Notes under the pieces: generated by a model
Databases searched by the model: none
Told to the model about the DNA's origin: nothing
What the model saw: the letters and a program-made list of their open reading frames with translations, nothing else
Source of the DNA: VXYL01 sp965199875
GTDB lineage: Bacteria > Pseudomonadota > Gammaproteobacteria > Pseudomonadales > Azotimanducaceae
DNA: 64,000 bases
Assembly (NCBI GenBank): GCA_965199875.1
Contig: OZ241346.1
Coordinates: forward strand, 1,550,001 to 1,614,000
Direction: 5' to 3'
Shown here: positions 48,656 to 57,998 of the stretch, piece by piece
Position numbering within the stretch: the first letter of the stretch is position 1
Layout: every line of letters starts with the position of its first letter
Translations under genes and position numbers: made by a program

Positions 48656-50556
48656 GCAAGGCCTACTCCGCCGAATCCATCCAGGTGCTATCCGGGCTCG
48701 ATCCGGTGCGCCGCCGTCCGGGCATGTACACCGATACCAGCCGGCCCAACCACCTGGTGCAGGAAGTGGTGGACAACAGCGTCGACGAAGCGCTGAACGG
48801 CTTTGCCAGCCGCATCGACGTGACCCTCTGCCGGGACGGCGCCATCGAAGTGATCGACGACGGCCGCGGCATGCCGGTGGACGAACATCCCGAGCACCGC
48901 CTCAGCGGCGTCGAGCTGATCCTCACCAGGCTGCACGCTGGCGGCAAGTTCGACCACGAGAGCTACCGTTTCTCCGGCGGGCTGCACGGCGTTGGCGTGT
49001 CGGTGGTGAACGCGCTGTCCCGCTGGCTGCTCGTGGAGGTCAAGCAGAACGGCGCCGTGCATCGGCAGCGCTTCGAGTCGGGCGCGCCGGCAACGCCCCT
49101 CGAAGTGGTGGATTCCGTGGGGCGGCGCAACACCGGCACGTGCATTCGCTTTCTGCCCGACGGGGCCTTCTTCGACAGCACCGAAATCGCCCTTGGCAAG
49201 CTGCGCCACCTGCTGCGCGCCAAGGCCGTGCTGTGTCCCGGCATCACCGTCTCGCTGACCGTCGAGGGAGCGGACGGCGATGCTCCGCCGAACAGCGAAA
49301 GCTGGTGCTTCGAGTCCGGCGTGAGCGGCTATCTGACCGCCACCCTGGGCGATGGCGAACGGCTGCCGGCGGCGCCCTTCCACCATCAGGCGGAGGGCAA
49401 CCAGGAGGGCGTCGAGTGGGCCCTGCAGTGGCTTCCCGAGGGCGGCGAAGTCATCGCCGAAAGCTACGTCAACCTGATTCCCACGCCGCTCGGCGGCACC
49501 CACGTCACGGGCTTGCGCAGCGGCCTGGTGGAAGCGCTGCGCGAGTACTGCGAGTTTCGCGATCTGCTGCCGCGCGGCGTCAAGATCGCCGGCGAGGACA
49601 TCTGGGAGCAGTGCGCCTACGTGCTGTCTGCGAAGCTGGCCGAACCCCAGTTCAGCGGCCAGACCAAGGAGCGTCTGTCGTCGCGGCAGAGCGGCGTGTT
49701 CATCGCCGGCGTCGCCAAGGACGCCTTCAGCCTGTGGCTGAACGAGCACACCACCGAGGGCGACCGGCTGGCCGAACTGGCCATCGCCAACGCCCAGAAC
49801 CGCGCCCAGGCGGCGAAGAAGGTAGTGCGCAAGAAGATCGCCAGCGGGCCGGCGCTGCCCGGCAAGCTGGCGGATTGCGCCAGCGCCGATGCCGGGCGCA
49901 GCGAACTGTTTTTGGTGGAAGGCGACTCCGCTGGCGGTTCCGCCAAGGGCGCGCGGGACCGGGAGTTCCAAGCCGTGATGCCGCTGCGTGGCAAGATCCT
50001 GAACACTTGGGAGGTGGACCCCTCGCAAGTGCTCGGCTCCCAGGAGGTCCACGACATCGCCGTTGCCGTCGGCGTCGACCCCGGCTCTGCGGATCTGTCC
50101 GGCCTGCGCTACGGCAAGATCTGCATCCTCGCCGACGCCGACTCCGACGGCGCCCACATCGCCACGCTGCTGTGCGCCCTGTTTCTGATGCACTTCCGGC
50201 CGTTGGTGGCGAACGGCCGCATCCACGTGGCCATGCCGCCGCTGTACCGCATCGACGTCGGCAAGGAGGTGTACTACGCCCTGGACGAAGCCGAGAAGGA
50301 AGGCATGCTGGATCGCATCGCCGCCGAGGGCCGGCGCGGCACCCCGTCGGTGCAGCGCTTCAAAGGCCTCGGCGAGATGGACCCCTTGCAGCTTCGCGAA
50401 ACCACCATGGCCCCGGACACCCGCCGCCTGGTGCAGCTGGGGCTGGATGCGGAAGCCGAGACGCTGCGCGTGATGGACATGCTGCTGGCCAAGAAGCGCG
50501 CCGCCGACCGTCGCTCCTGGCTGGAGCGAAGAGGAGACGAGGCCAACGCGGCTTGA
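48652..50556 (+). CDS. parE: DNA topoisomerase IV subunit B
   Basis: A 634-aa GHKL ATPase subunit: GLDPVRRRPGMYTDTSRPNHLVQEVVDNSVDEALNG (ATP-binding Asn), GRGMPVDEHPEH, FSGGLHGVGVSVVNALS, then the TOPRIM domain with LFLVEGDSAGGSAKGARDREFQAVMPLRGKILN and DADSDGAH. It decatenates daughter chromosomes with ParC. Length and the absence of the GyrB insert fit ParE. parC follows after 56 bp. Confidence 0.96.
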   Translation: MSKAYSAESIQVLSGLDPVRRRPGMYTDTSRPNHLVQEVVDNSVDEALNGFASRIDVTLCRDGAIEVIDDGRGMPVDEHPEHRLSGVELILTRLHAGGKFDHESYRFSGGLHGVGVSVVNALSRWLLVEVKQNGAVHRQRFESGAPATPLEVVDSVGRRNTGTCIRFLPDGAFFDSTEIALGKLRHLLRAKAVLCPGITVSLTVEGADGDAPPNSESWCFESGVSGYLTATLGDGERLPAAPFHHQAEGNQEGVEWALQWLPEGGEVIAESYVNLIPTPLGGTHVTGLRSGLVEALREYCEFRDLLPRGVKIAGEDIWEQCAYVLSAKLAEPQFSGQTKERLSSRQSGVFIAGVAKDAFSLWLNEHTTEGDRLAELAIANAQNRAQAAKKVVRKKIASGPALPGKLADCASADAGRSELFLVEGDSAGGSAKGARDREFQAVMPLRGKILNTWEVDPSQVLGSQEVHDIAVAVGVDPGSADLSGLRYGKICILADADSDGAHIATLLCALFLMHFRPLVANGRIHVAMPPLYRIDVGKEVYYALDEAEKEGMLDRIAAEGRRGTPSVQRFKGLGEMDPLQLRETTMAPDTRRLVQLGLDAEAETLRVMDMLLAKKRAADRRSWLERRGDEANAA

Positions 50557-50612
50557 GGCCGTTCGGCCGCTTGAACACCCGGCGCAAGGCAACGTAGCAA
50601 GCGAGCACAAGC

Positions 50613-52865
50613 ATGGACACCGCGCGCAGCAACGGCAGCCCGCCCGACGACGGCATCGAACGCCTGCCGCTGCACGAATACACCGAGAAAGCGTACCTGG
50701 ACTACTCCATGTACGTCATCGGCGAACGCGCCCTGCCGCACATCGGCGACGGCCTGAAGCCGGTGCAGCGGCGCATCGTCTACGCCATGTCGGAACTGAA
50801 CCTCGGCGCGACGGCGAAGTTCGCCAAGTCCGCCCGCACCGTCGGCGACGTGCTGGGCAAGTTCCATCCCCACGGCGACAGCGCGTGCTACGAAGCGATG
50901 GTGCTGATGGCACAGCCGTTCTCATACCGCTATCCGCTGATCGAGGGCCAGGGCAACTGGGGGGCGCCGGACGATCCGAAGTCCTTTGCCGCCATGCGCT
51001 ACACGGAGTCGCGCCTGTCCGTCCACGCCGAGCTGCTGCTGGCCGAAGTGAAGCAGGGAACGGTGGACTTCGCGCCCAACTTCGACGGCGTGCTGAGCGA
51101 GCCGGAACTGCTACCGGCGCGCCTGCCGATGGTGCTGCTGAACGGCAGCACCGGCATCGCCGTGGGCATGGCCACCGACATTCCGCCGCACAATCTGCGC
51201 GAAGTCGCCAATGCCTGCAAGCTGCTGCTCGATTCGCCCGGCGCCAGCGTGGACGACGTGCTGACCGCCATTCGCGGCCCGGACTTCCCCACCGACTGCA
51301 CCATCGTCACGCCCGAGGAGGACATCCGCGACGCCTACGCCGTGGGCCGCGGCAGCATTCGCGCCCGCGGGCGCTACCTGCGCGAAAACGGCGACATCGT
51401 GGTCACCGGCCTGCCCTACCAGGTGTCGCCGTCGCGGCTGCTGGAACAGATCGCGGCGCAGATGCAGGTGCGCAAGCTGCCCATGCTGGTGGACATCCGC
51501 GACGAGTCGGACCACGAAAACCCCACCCGCCTGGTGCTGACGCCGCGCTCCAACCGAGTGGACGTCGAGCGGCTGATGAGCCACCTGTTCGCCACCACCG
51601 ATCTGGAACGAAGCTACCGTCTGAACTTCAACGTCATCGGCCGGGACCGCCGGCCGAAGGTGCTGAGCATCAAGGCGCTGCTTGCCGAGTGGCTGAAGTT
51701 CCGCACCGACACCGTGCGCCGGCGCATCGAGTTTCGGCTGCAGAACATCCGTCGCCGGCTGCACCTAGTCGACGGCCTGCTGATCGCCTACCTGAACCTC
51801 GACGAGGTCATCCGCATCGTCCGCGACGAGGATTCGCCGAAGCAGAAGCTGATGGAGTCGTTCGGGCTTACCGACGAACAGGCCACCGCCATCCTCGACC
51901 TGCGCCTGCGCCAGCTGGCGCGTCTGGAAGAGAACAAGCTGGCCGAAGAGAAACGCCAGCTGGTCGAGGAAGCCGAGGGGCTGGAAGCGATCCTCGCCTC
52001 CAAAGCGCGCATGAAGACGCTCATCAAGCGGGAGATCGACGCCGACGCCGAACGCTACGGCGACCCTCGCCGAACCCGCATCGCCGCCGAGGCCGAAGCC
52101 GAGGCGTTCCGCGAGGAGGACCTGCTCGCTTCCGAGCCGGTCACCGTCATCCTCTCCGAGAAGGGCTGGGCGCGCGCCGCCAAGGGCCACGACATCAACC
52201 CCGAGGAACTCTCCTACCGCAGCGGCGACGCCTATCTGGCCGCCGCCCGCGGACGCACCAACGAGGCCTGCGTGTTCCTGGATTCGTCCGGACGCGCCTA
52301 CTGGATCACGCCGCACACGCTGCCCTCGGCGCGCGGCCAAGGCGAACCCTTGACCGGCCGCTTGAAGGCCCCGGACGGCGTGCGCTTCGTCGGCGTCGCC
52401 CTGGGCGAGCCGGCGACGAGGGTGCTGCTCGCCTCCAGCGCCGGCTACGGCTTCGCCACCACGCTGGCCGAGACCCTCACCAAGAACCGCGCCGGCAAGG
52501 CCGTGCTCAACGTCTCCGCCAACGCCGACGCGCTGATGCCGCTGGCCTTCGCCGACAGCGCCACCCACCTCGCCATCGCCACCAATCTCGGCCGACTGCT
52601 GGTCTTCCCGCTGTCCGAGGTGCCGGTGCTGGGCAGAGGCAAGGGCCAGAAGCTCGTCAACATCCCCGCCAAGGCATTCGACGAGGGCGAACGCGCCACC
52701 GCCATCGCCGCCCTCGGCCCCCGGGAACGCCTGCTGGTGCATGCCGGCGCCCGCCACACCATGCTGCGCTTCCGCGACCTGGACAGCTACCTCGGCAGCC
52801 GAGCCCAGCGTGGCCGCCTGCTGCCCCGGGGCTTCCAGAAAGTGGATCGCTTGGCACTCGGCTGA
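50613..52865 (+). CDS. parC: DNA topoisomerase IV subunit A
   Basis: A 750-aa subunit: YLDYSMYVIGERALPHIGDGLKPVQRRIVYAM, AKSARTVGDVLGKFHPHGDSACYEAMVLMAQPFSYRYP with the quinolone-resistance region, catalytic Tyr in MRYTESRLS. FDGVLSEPELLPARLPMVLLNGSTGIAVGMATDIPPHN follows. The C-terminal beta-pinwheel is shorter than in GyrA and lacks a clear GyrA-box, consistent with ParC. It has its own ATG 56 bp after parE. Confidence 0.96.
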   Translation: MDTARSNGSPPDDGIERLPLHEYTEKAYLDYSMYVIGERALPHIGDGLKPVQRRIVYAMSELNLGATAKFAKSARTVGDVLGKFHPHGDSACYEAMVLMAQPFSYRYPLIEGQGNWGAPDDPKSFAAMRYTESRLSVHAELLLAEVKQGTVDFAPNFDGVLSEPELLPARLPMVLLNGSTGIAVGMATDIPPHNLREVANACKLLLDSPGASVDDVLTAIRGPDFPTDCTIVTPEEDIRDAYAVGRGSIRARGRYLRENGDIVVTGLPYQVSPSRLLEQIAAQMQVRKLPMLVDIRDESDHENPTRLVLTPRSNRVDVERLMSHLFATTDLERSYRLNFNVIGRDRRPKVLSIKALLAEWLKFRTDTVRRRIEFRLQNIRRRLHLVDGLLIAYLNLDEVIRIVRDEDSPKQKLMESFGLTDEQATAILDLRLRQLARLEENKLAEEKRQLVEEAEGLEAILASKARMKTLIKREIDADAERYGDPRRTRIAAEAEAEAFREEDLLASEPVTVILSEKGWARAAKGHDINPEELSYRSGDAYLAAARGRTNEACVFLDSSGRAYWITPHTLPSARGQGEPLTGRLKAPDGVRFVGVALGEPATRVLLASSAGYGFATTLAETLTKNRAGKAVLNVSANADALMPLAFADSATHLAIATNLGRLLVFPLSEVPVLGRGKGQKLVNIPAKAFDEGERATAIAALGPRERLLVHAGARHTMLRFRDLDSYLGSRAQRGRLLPRGFQKVDRLALG

Positions 52866-52934
52866 GACCGACGACGGGAATCCCGTACGAGCAGGCGCGG
52901 CATCCACGGGCCCTGTCCGCCAGCGGGTTCGCCG

Positions 52935-53813
52935 TCAGCGTCCTTGATCGCCGAAACGCAAATCCGCCACTCGATGCGCGTCGTCCAAGCGCGCCACGAT
53001 GTCCGCGCGACTGGGCACTTCGGCCATCATGCGCCGGGTGATGCGCTCGTAGTGCGCCACGAAACGCTCGACTTGCGCCAAGGTCATTCGTTGCCGGCGC
53101 GGGCGCTCGCCTTCCTGGCGCAGACGCCAGCGTCGAACGGCGTCGACATCCGGCACTTGCAGAAACAGCAGCGACTGCAGGTCTTCGTCGAGCCCGGCGT
53201 ACTCGCTGCACAAGGCGGCTTCGACATGCTCCCGCCAGTTTCCGTCGGGGTCTTCTGTCCGCTCCAAGTCGTTGACGGGTTGGCGCAGTTCCTGCGGCTT
53301 GCCGGGCGCGGCGCCCACGCACCATCCTTCCAGCACCACCAGGTCCGCGCCGCTCCTGACCGAGACTTCGCCCGCCCGGTCGTCCAGCCCCTTGTCGAAC
53401 CTCGGTATCGTCACCGCTTCCTCCGGCGCGCCGCTCCGCGCAAGCGTCCGCAGCGCGCGGCGCAACAGCGCCACGTCGTGGGTGCCGGGAGGCCCGCGGG
53501 TGGCGAGCAGCGGATGCACGTCGGCGGCAAGCCGCCGCCGCTCCGCCTTGCCGAGGTAGAAGTCGTCGATGCTGAGCACTTCCACGCGCAGGCCGCGCAG
53601 CGCACCGGCCTGCGCCAGCAGCCGTCCGAGCGTGGACTTGCCAGCCCCCTGGCCGCCGCCGACGCCGGCGATGCGGGTGCCGCGGCGCCGCCAGTAGTCG
53701 ATCAGCAACGCTGCCAGCTGGCGGTAGTCTTCGGGCGCAGCCGCCGGCAGCCGGCGATAGCAGGCGCGGACAGCCTGGGTGGGCTTCAGGCCAGCAAGCT
53801 CCGCCAGACGCAT
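52935..53813 (-). CDS. D-glycerate 3-kinase-like P-loop kinase
   Basis: A 292-aa kinase of the phosphoribulokinase/GLYK group: IAGVGGGQGAGKSTLGRLLA (Walker A), EVLSIDDFYLGKAERRRLAADVHPLLATRGPPGTHD and RFDKGLDDR, with DLVVLEGWCVGA. RGPPGTHD and DDFYL are characteristic of plant-type glycerate kinases and their bacterial relatives. It would phosphorylate D-glycerate to 3-phosphoglycerate; the substrate is by family only. It is convergent with parC and divergent from the DoxX gene. Confidence 0.82.
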   Translation of the reverse strand: MRLAELAGLKPTQAVRACYRRLPAAAPEDYRQLAALLIDYWRRRGTRIAGVGGGQGAGKSTLGRLLAQAGALRGLRVEVLSIDDFYLGKAERRRLAADVHPLLATRGPPGTHDVALLRRALRTLARSGAPEEAVTIPRFDKGLDDRAGEVSVRSGADLVVLEGWCVGAAPGKPQELRQPVNDLERTEDPDGNWREHVEAALCSEYAGLDEDLQSLLFLQVPDVDAVRRWRLRQEGERPRRQRMTLAQVERFVAHYERITRRMMAEVPSRADIVARLDDAHRVADLRFGDQGR

Positions 53814-53871
53814 CGTTGCCGCTACACTCCCTTGGGCTTGCGCCAATGATACGCGCCAAAGGACATACGCC

Positions 53872-54480
53872 ATGAATCCCATCGCCACCGGCCAGACGCT
53901 CCACGCCAAGGTCTTCGACGCGCTGCGTCCCCTGGACGGCGTTCCGCCGCTGCTGCTGCGGCTGATACTGGCGCCGGTGATGATGGAGGCTGGCTGGAAG
54001 AAGCTGGACTCGTTCGAGAACACCGTGCGCTGGTTCGAACACGGCCTGGGCCTGCCGGCGCCGGAGCTGATGGCCGCGCTGGCCGCCGGGGCGGAGTTCT
54101 TCGGCGGCGCGGCGCTGCTGCTTGGCTTGGCCACTCGGCTGGTCGCCGTGCCGCTGATGATCACCATGATCGTCGCCGCGGCGACGGTACACTGGCAGAA
54201 CGGCTGGCTGGTGCTGTCGGATGCCAGCAGCTGGCTTGCCAACGAGCGGATCCTTGAAGCCGCGCCGCGCAAGGCGCGCGTCCTCAGCCTGCTGCGGGAA
54301 CACGGCGACTACTCCTGGCTTACCGGCCGCGGCGCGGTGACGATTCTCAACAACGGCATCGAGTTCGCGGCGATGTACTTCGTCATGCTGCTGTCGCTGT
54401 TCTTCACCGGCGGCGGCCGCTTCACCAGCGTCGACCACTACCTGGGCCGCTGGCTGCGCCGCTCGAAGAGCGGCGGCTAG
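53872..54480 (+). CDS. DoxX-family membrane protein
   Basis: A 202-aa inner-membrane protein with four hydrophobic segments: PLLLRLILAPVMMEAGWKKL, LMAALAAGAEFFGGAALLLGLATR, VPLMITMIVAAATVHWQNGW, and FAAMYFVMLLSLFFTGGGRF. The order matches the DoxX/SURF4-like family. Function uncertain; relatives take part in redox or quinone-linked processes. It has its own upstream region and is divergent from the kinase gene. Confidence 0.87.
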   Translation: MNPIATGQTLHAKVFDALRPLDGVPPLLLRLILAPVMMEAGWKKLDSFENTVRWFEHGLGLPAPELMAALAAGAEFFGGAALLLGLATRLVAVPLMITMIVAAATVHWQNGWLVLSDASSWLANERILEAAPRKARVLSLLREHGDYSWLTGRGAVTILNNGIEFAAMYFVMLLSLFFTGGGRFTSVDHYLGRWLRRSKSGG

Positions 54481-54561
54481 CGGCGGTTTCACGGAGCGCT
54501 TGCCAGCCGCTGGCGGAAGGACGACGATTGCGTTCGGATTGCAACACCCGCGAGAGCTTCC

Positions 54562-56562
54562 ATGCGCAAGTGGCTGACAGGAATCGCCATCGGCTTCGCT
54601 GGCTTCGCCATTGGAGCTGGCGCGGTGCTGGTCGTCATCTACTACCGCGCCGATCTTGCCGCTTCGCAGCACCTTGCGCCGATTGTCGAGCGACTGGTCG
54701 CAACCCGTGCAGCCAGCGATCCGCAAGGCGCCGCGACGAACGGCTTGGAGACGGCCGGATTCGCGCTGGACAGCGACGATCTGCTGCAGGAAATACTGCG
54801 CCTGCCGAGCGATTTCGAGCAGACTCTGACGCTGTACGCGCTGTTGCAGAACGCCGATGGCGACGACCTGGAGCGGCTGCTCGACCAAGCCCGCCTGCTG
54901 AGCCCCGCGCACGAAGGCCAAGCGGCGGCCAGCATCCTCTATGCCCGCTACGCCGACGTCGACCCCCATGCCGCGGTGGAACGCATCGTCGCCGGCGGGC
55001 AGCCCGATCGACGGTTCCTGCACGGCACCTTCGCGGCCTGGGCGAAGTACGACATCGACGCCGCCCTGGCCCGTGCCGACGAGCTGCCGCCGGAGCTTCG
55101 CCAGCTTGCCGGCCGGGGCCTTCTCTGGGGAAGCGCGCAACGGCCCGGTCAGCGCCGGCAAGAGATAGCCAACCGGTTCGGCCTGCAATACCAGCTGGAC
55201 TGGATGGACACCGCCGAGTTGATCGGCGAGGCGCCAGCGGCGGCTTGGCAACGGGCGCTGGCCAGCCGGAACAGCGAGGGCCTGCTCGCGGAGGCCGGCC
55301 TGGCCTGGGTGGAGCGCGATCCGGTGTCTGCTTTGAGCGCTGCGGCGGCGCTGGCGGATGCGGACCAGCGGCGCACCCTCACCGAGGAGCTGATGACGCG
55401 CTGGGCGAGCATCGACCCTGACGCGGCGATGCACTGGGGCCTGTCGCAGGACGGCCAAACGCGCCTGCCGCTGCTGCGCGGAGTCGCGGCCGGCATCGCC
55501 CGGACCAGCGCGGAGGCAGCGCTCGGCTTCGCCTTGGAGCTTGCCGGCAGGGAACGCCAGGAAGCGGCGCAGATGGCGTTCGGGATCTGGGCGCGGAAAG
55601 ATCCCGTCGGCGCGGCGGAAGCGCTAGGCATGCTGGACGACGGCACGATCTTTGCCGCGTCGAGCGGCACCATCGTCGAGGAGTGGGCAAAGCAAGATCC
55701 CCGCGCGGCGTTCGAGTGGTTTGGCAGCAACGACGCCGGCACCCGCGACTACTCCCACTACTGGAGGATCGACCATACGCTCGGCCGAATCGCCCGGTCC
55801 GATCCGGAGTTGGCCATCGAGTTGGCGTCGGGCCTCGCCGGGGAAGCTCGTGGACGTGGCCTGTCGGCGGTGGTGACCACTTGGGCGGAGAGCGATCCAT
55901 ACCGCGCCGCGGCGTGGTTGGAAGATGCCGTCGAAGCCGATCGCCAAGTCTACGGCCAGCTCGCCGCCGGGATAGCCCGGGGGCTCGCGGCCGATGATCC
56001 GCAGGCCGCATTCCGCTGGGCCAAGCGTCAACCAACGACGGCGCAGATGTCCGCCATGACCAGCTTGGCATCGTTCGTCTCCGAGCGCTCGCTGGACGAA
56101 GCGGCGCGACTGGTAGATCGCATCGAGGACGCCGGCGTGCGAGCCGTGGCGGCCAGTCAGCTTGCTTGGAGATGGGCGCGGTCGGATCCGCCCGAAGCGG
56201 TGCGCTGGATCACTGGTCAAGTCGCCGCCGGCGAGCGCGAGCCACTGTTGGACAGGGTGTTCGACGCGTGGATGCGCACCGACCGCAACGCCGCGATCGC
56301 CGCCATGCGGCGGCTGCGACGCGGCGATCGCGACGCCGCAGCCGCCTCGATCGTGCGCAACTTGATCGACCGCGCGCCGCAGCTCGCGGAACGCATCTAC
56401 AAGGACATCCGCGACGACTCGCTGCGCAAGCAGGCGGCAATGGCCCTGTACTGGCACTTTCGTCGGAGTGGCTCCGCGCGCGCCGATCGATACCTGGAAG
56501 ACGCGGGCTTGGAAGATGCGGACGTCGACGAGCCGTCTTCGGTGATCGTCAGCGGTTGGTAG
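54562..56562 (+). CDS. Membrane-anchored W/DP-repeat protein, unknown function
   Basis: A 666-aa protein. Residues ~5-27 form one hydrophobic anchor (WLTGIAIGFAGFAIGAGAVLVVIYY) with a short basic start, so the rest probably faces the periplasm. The remainder is helical and carries nine related motifs of the type W-x-x-x-D-P-x-x-A: for example WVERDPVSA (249), WASIDPDAA (281), WARKDPVGA (343), WAKQDPRAA (375), WAESDPYRA (441) and WARSDPPEA (538). They are spaced 30-95 residues apart in a HEAT/TPR-like manner. No catalytic motif or named family is recognised. It stands alone, 82 bp after the DoxX gene. Confidence 0.72.
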   Translation: MRKWLTGIAIGFAGFAIGAGAVLVVIYYRADLAASQHLAPIVERLVATRAASDPQGAATNGLETAGFALDSDDLLQEILRLPSDFEQTLTLYALLQNADGDDLERLLDQARLLSPAHEGQAAASILYARYADVDPHAAVERIVAGGQPDRRFLHGTFAAWAKYDIDAALARADELPPELRQLAGRGLLWGSAQRPGQRRQEIANRFGLQYQLDWMDTAELIGEAPAAAWQRALASRNSEGLLAEAGLAWVERDPVSALSAAAALADADQRRTLTEELMTRWASIDPDAAMHWGLSQDGQTRLPLLRGVAAGIARTSAEAALGFALELAGRERQEAAQMAFGIWARKDPVGAAEALGMLDDGTIFAASSGTIVEEWAKQDPRAAFEWFGSNDAGTRDYSHYWRIDHTLGRIARSDPELAIELASGLAGEARGRGLSAVVTTWAESDPYRAAAWLEDAVEADRQVYGQLAAGIARGLAADDPQAAFRWAKRQPTTAQMSAMTSLASFVSERSLDEAARLVDRIEDAGVRAVAASQLAWRWARSDPPEAVRWITGQVAAGEREPLLDRVFDAWMRTDRNAAIAAMRRLRRGDRDAAAASIVRNLIDRAPQLAERIYKDIRDDSLRKQAAMALYWHFRRSGSARADRYLEDAGLEDADVDEPSSVIVSGW

Positions 56563-56628
56563 AGCCCATGCGCGGGATACGCACTTTGTGTGCTGCCACC
56601 AAGTAGAACGTGTTTGGGACCGTTGGAC

Positions 56629-57075
56629 TTAGTATGCGTTGGCATCGGGCGCTACACCGCCAGCAAGGTCGTGCAGCTCCGGCGGCATGTAGTTCTCGTC
56701 GTGCTTGGCCAGCACTTCGTCGGCTTGGAACGTGCGCTGTTCGTCCAGGCGCCCGCGCACCAGTATGCCCTGCCCTTCGCGGAACATCCCCGGCAGGATG
56801 CCCTTGTACGCCACGTCGAAGTCGTTTCCGCGGTGGTCCGTGAGGGTGAAACGCACGCCTAGGCCGGTGTCGTCGAAGGCGACGCTGCCGTCCACGACCA
56901 TGCCGCCGGCGCGGATTTCGACGCCCTCCGGCGCTTCTCCGCCAACCACCTTGGCCGGCTCGTAGAACAGATTGACGTTTTCATCAAGGGCGAAGACCAC
57001 CAGCGCGAGGGTTACCGCGGCGCCGCTCAAGACGAACGCCGCCGCAGTCAGGCGCTGTCGTCGCAGAGGTTTCAT
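56629..57075 (-). CDS. ccmE: Cytochrome c maturation haem chaperone CcmE
   Basis: A 148-aa membrane-anchored periplasmic protein. MKPLRRQRLTAAAFVLSGAAVTLALVVFAL is the anchor, then VNLFYEPAKVV, GMFREGQGILVRG, and the covalent haem-binding His in VLAKHDENYMPPE, which identify CcmE. It carries haem from CcmAB-C to the CcmF/H ligation complex. It overlaps ccmD by 4 bp. No ccmF, ccmG or ccmH follows. Confidence 0.96.
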   Translation of the reverse strand: MKPLRRQRLTAAAFVLSGAAVTLALVVFALDENVNLFYEPAKVVGGEAPEGVEIRAGGMVVDGSVAFDDTGLGVRFTLTDHRGNDFDVAYKGILPGMFREGQGILVRGRLDEQRTFQADEVLAKHDENYMPPELHDLAGGVAPDANAY

Positions 57076-57230
57076 GTTGCGTCCTCGTCTAGACGTCGCT
57101 TCAGTCGGCGCACCGTGCGGCGCAGCGCCAGCAGTGGCGCTGCGCCGACCACGATCAGCGCCAGCAGGCTCGCAGCGTAGGCGACCCAGACGTAGACGCC
57201 GTGCCCGCCCATGGCGATGAACTCGCTCAT
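57072..57230 (-). CDS. ccmD: Cytochrome c maturation protein CcmD
   Basis: A 52-aa single-pass membrane protein: MGGHGVYVWVAYAASLLALIVVGA, then a basic RRTVRRLKRRL tail, the CcmD pattern. It releases haem-loaded CcmE from the CcmABC complex. It overlaps ccmC and ccmE by 4 bp each. Confidence 0.93.
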   Translation of the reverse strand: MSEFIAMGGHGVYVWVAYAASLLALIVVGAAPLLALRRTVRRLKRRLDEDAT

Positions 57231-57997
57231 GGTCGTTTCGACGTCGTGCCGCGCAGCCAGTCGCGCACCCAGACGGTCGTCGACTCGCGCTCGACGATGG
57301 TCCGGCGCAAGGCCGCGAGAATAGCACCGGCCACCAAGCAGTAGTAGCCGAGCGCGTTGAACGCCAGCGGCCAGAGGTAGATCGGCGCAATGGCCGGACG
57401 CTCGCCGATTTCGATGCTTGCCGGCTGGTGCAGCGTGGCGAACCACTCCACCGAGTACTTGATGATCGGGATGTTGACGACGCCGACCACCGCCAGCAGG
57501 GAGGTCGCCAGCGCCGCCCGCTGCGGCTGCCCAATCGCCTGGCGCAGCGCCAAGAGGCCGAAGAACAGCAGCAGCAGCATCAGCGTCGACACGGTGCGCG
57601 CGTCCCAAACCCAGCCCGTGCCCCAGGTGGGCATGCCCCAGACGATGCCGGTGGCCAAGGCCGCCGCGGTGACGATCATGCCGATTGGCGCCGCCGCTTG
57701 GATGAGCATGTCGGCCATCTTCATGCGCCACACCAGATACACCAGACCGGCCACGGCGAGGGCGACGTAGATGCTCTGCGCCAGCGACGCCGCCGGCACG
57801 TGGACGAACAGGATGCGGAAGCTGTCGCCCTGGTAGCGCTCCGGCGGCACGAAGCCGAGCCCCCATGTCGAGCCGACCAGAATGCAGAGCGCTCCGACGA
57901 CGTAGAGACCGATCATCCACGCCCGGGAGCCGTCGAAGAACCAGCGCGGCGAGGCGGTTCGGTGAAACGCGCGCGTGAGCCAGGATTGCCCGGCCAA
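57227..57997 (-). CDS. ccmC: Haem handling protein CcmC
   Basis: A 256-aa membrane protein with six segments. The WWD-type haem motif is present as WGTGWVWDARTVSTLML, with flanking His in HVPAASLAQSIY and HQPASIEIG. It presents haem to CcmE. The gene overlaps ccmD and follows ccmB immediately. Confidence 0.96.
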   Translation of the reverse strand: MAGQSWLTRAFHRTASPRWFFDGSRAWMIGLYVVGALCILVGSTWGLGFVPPERYQGDSFRILFVHVPAASLAQSIYVALAVAGLVYLVWRMKMADMLIQAAAPIGMIVTAAALATGIVWGMPTWGTGWVWDARTVSTLMLLLLFFGLLALRQAIGQPQRAALATSLLAVVGVVNIPIIKYSVEWFATLHQPASIEIGERPAIAPIYLWPLAFNALGYYCLVAGAILAALRRTIVERESTTVWVRDWLRGTTSKRP

Positions 57998-57998
57998 C

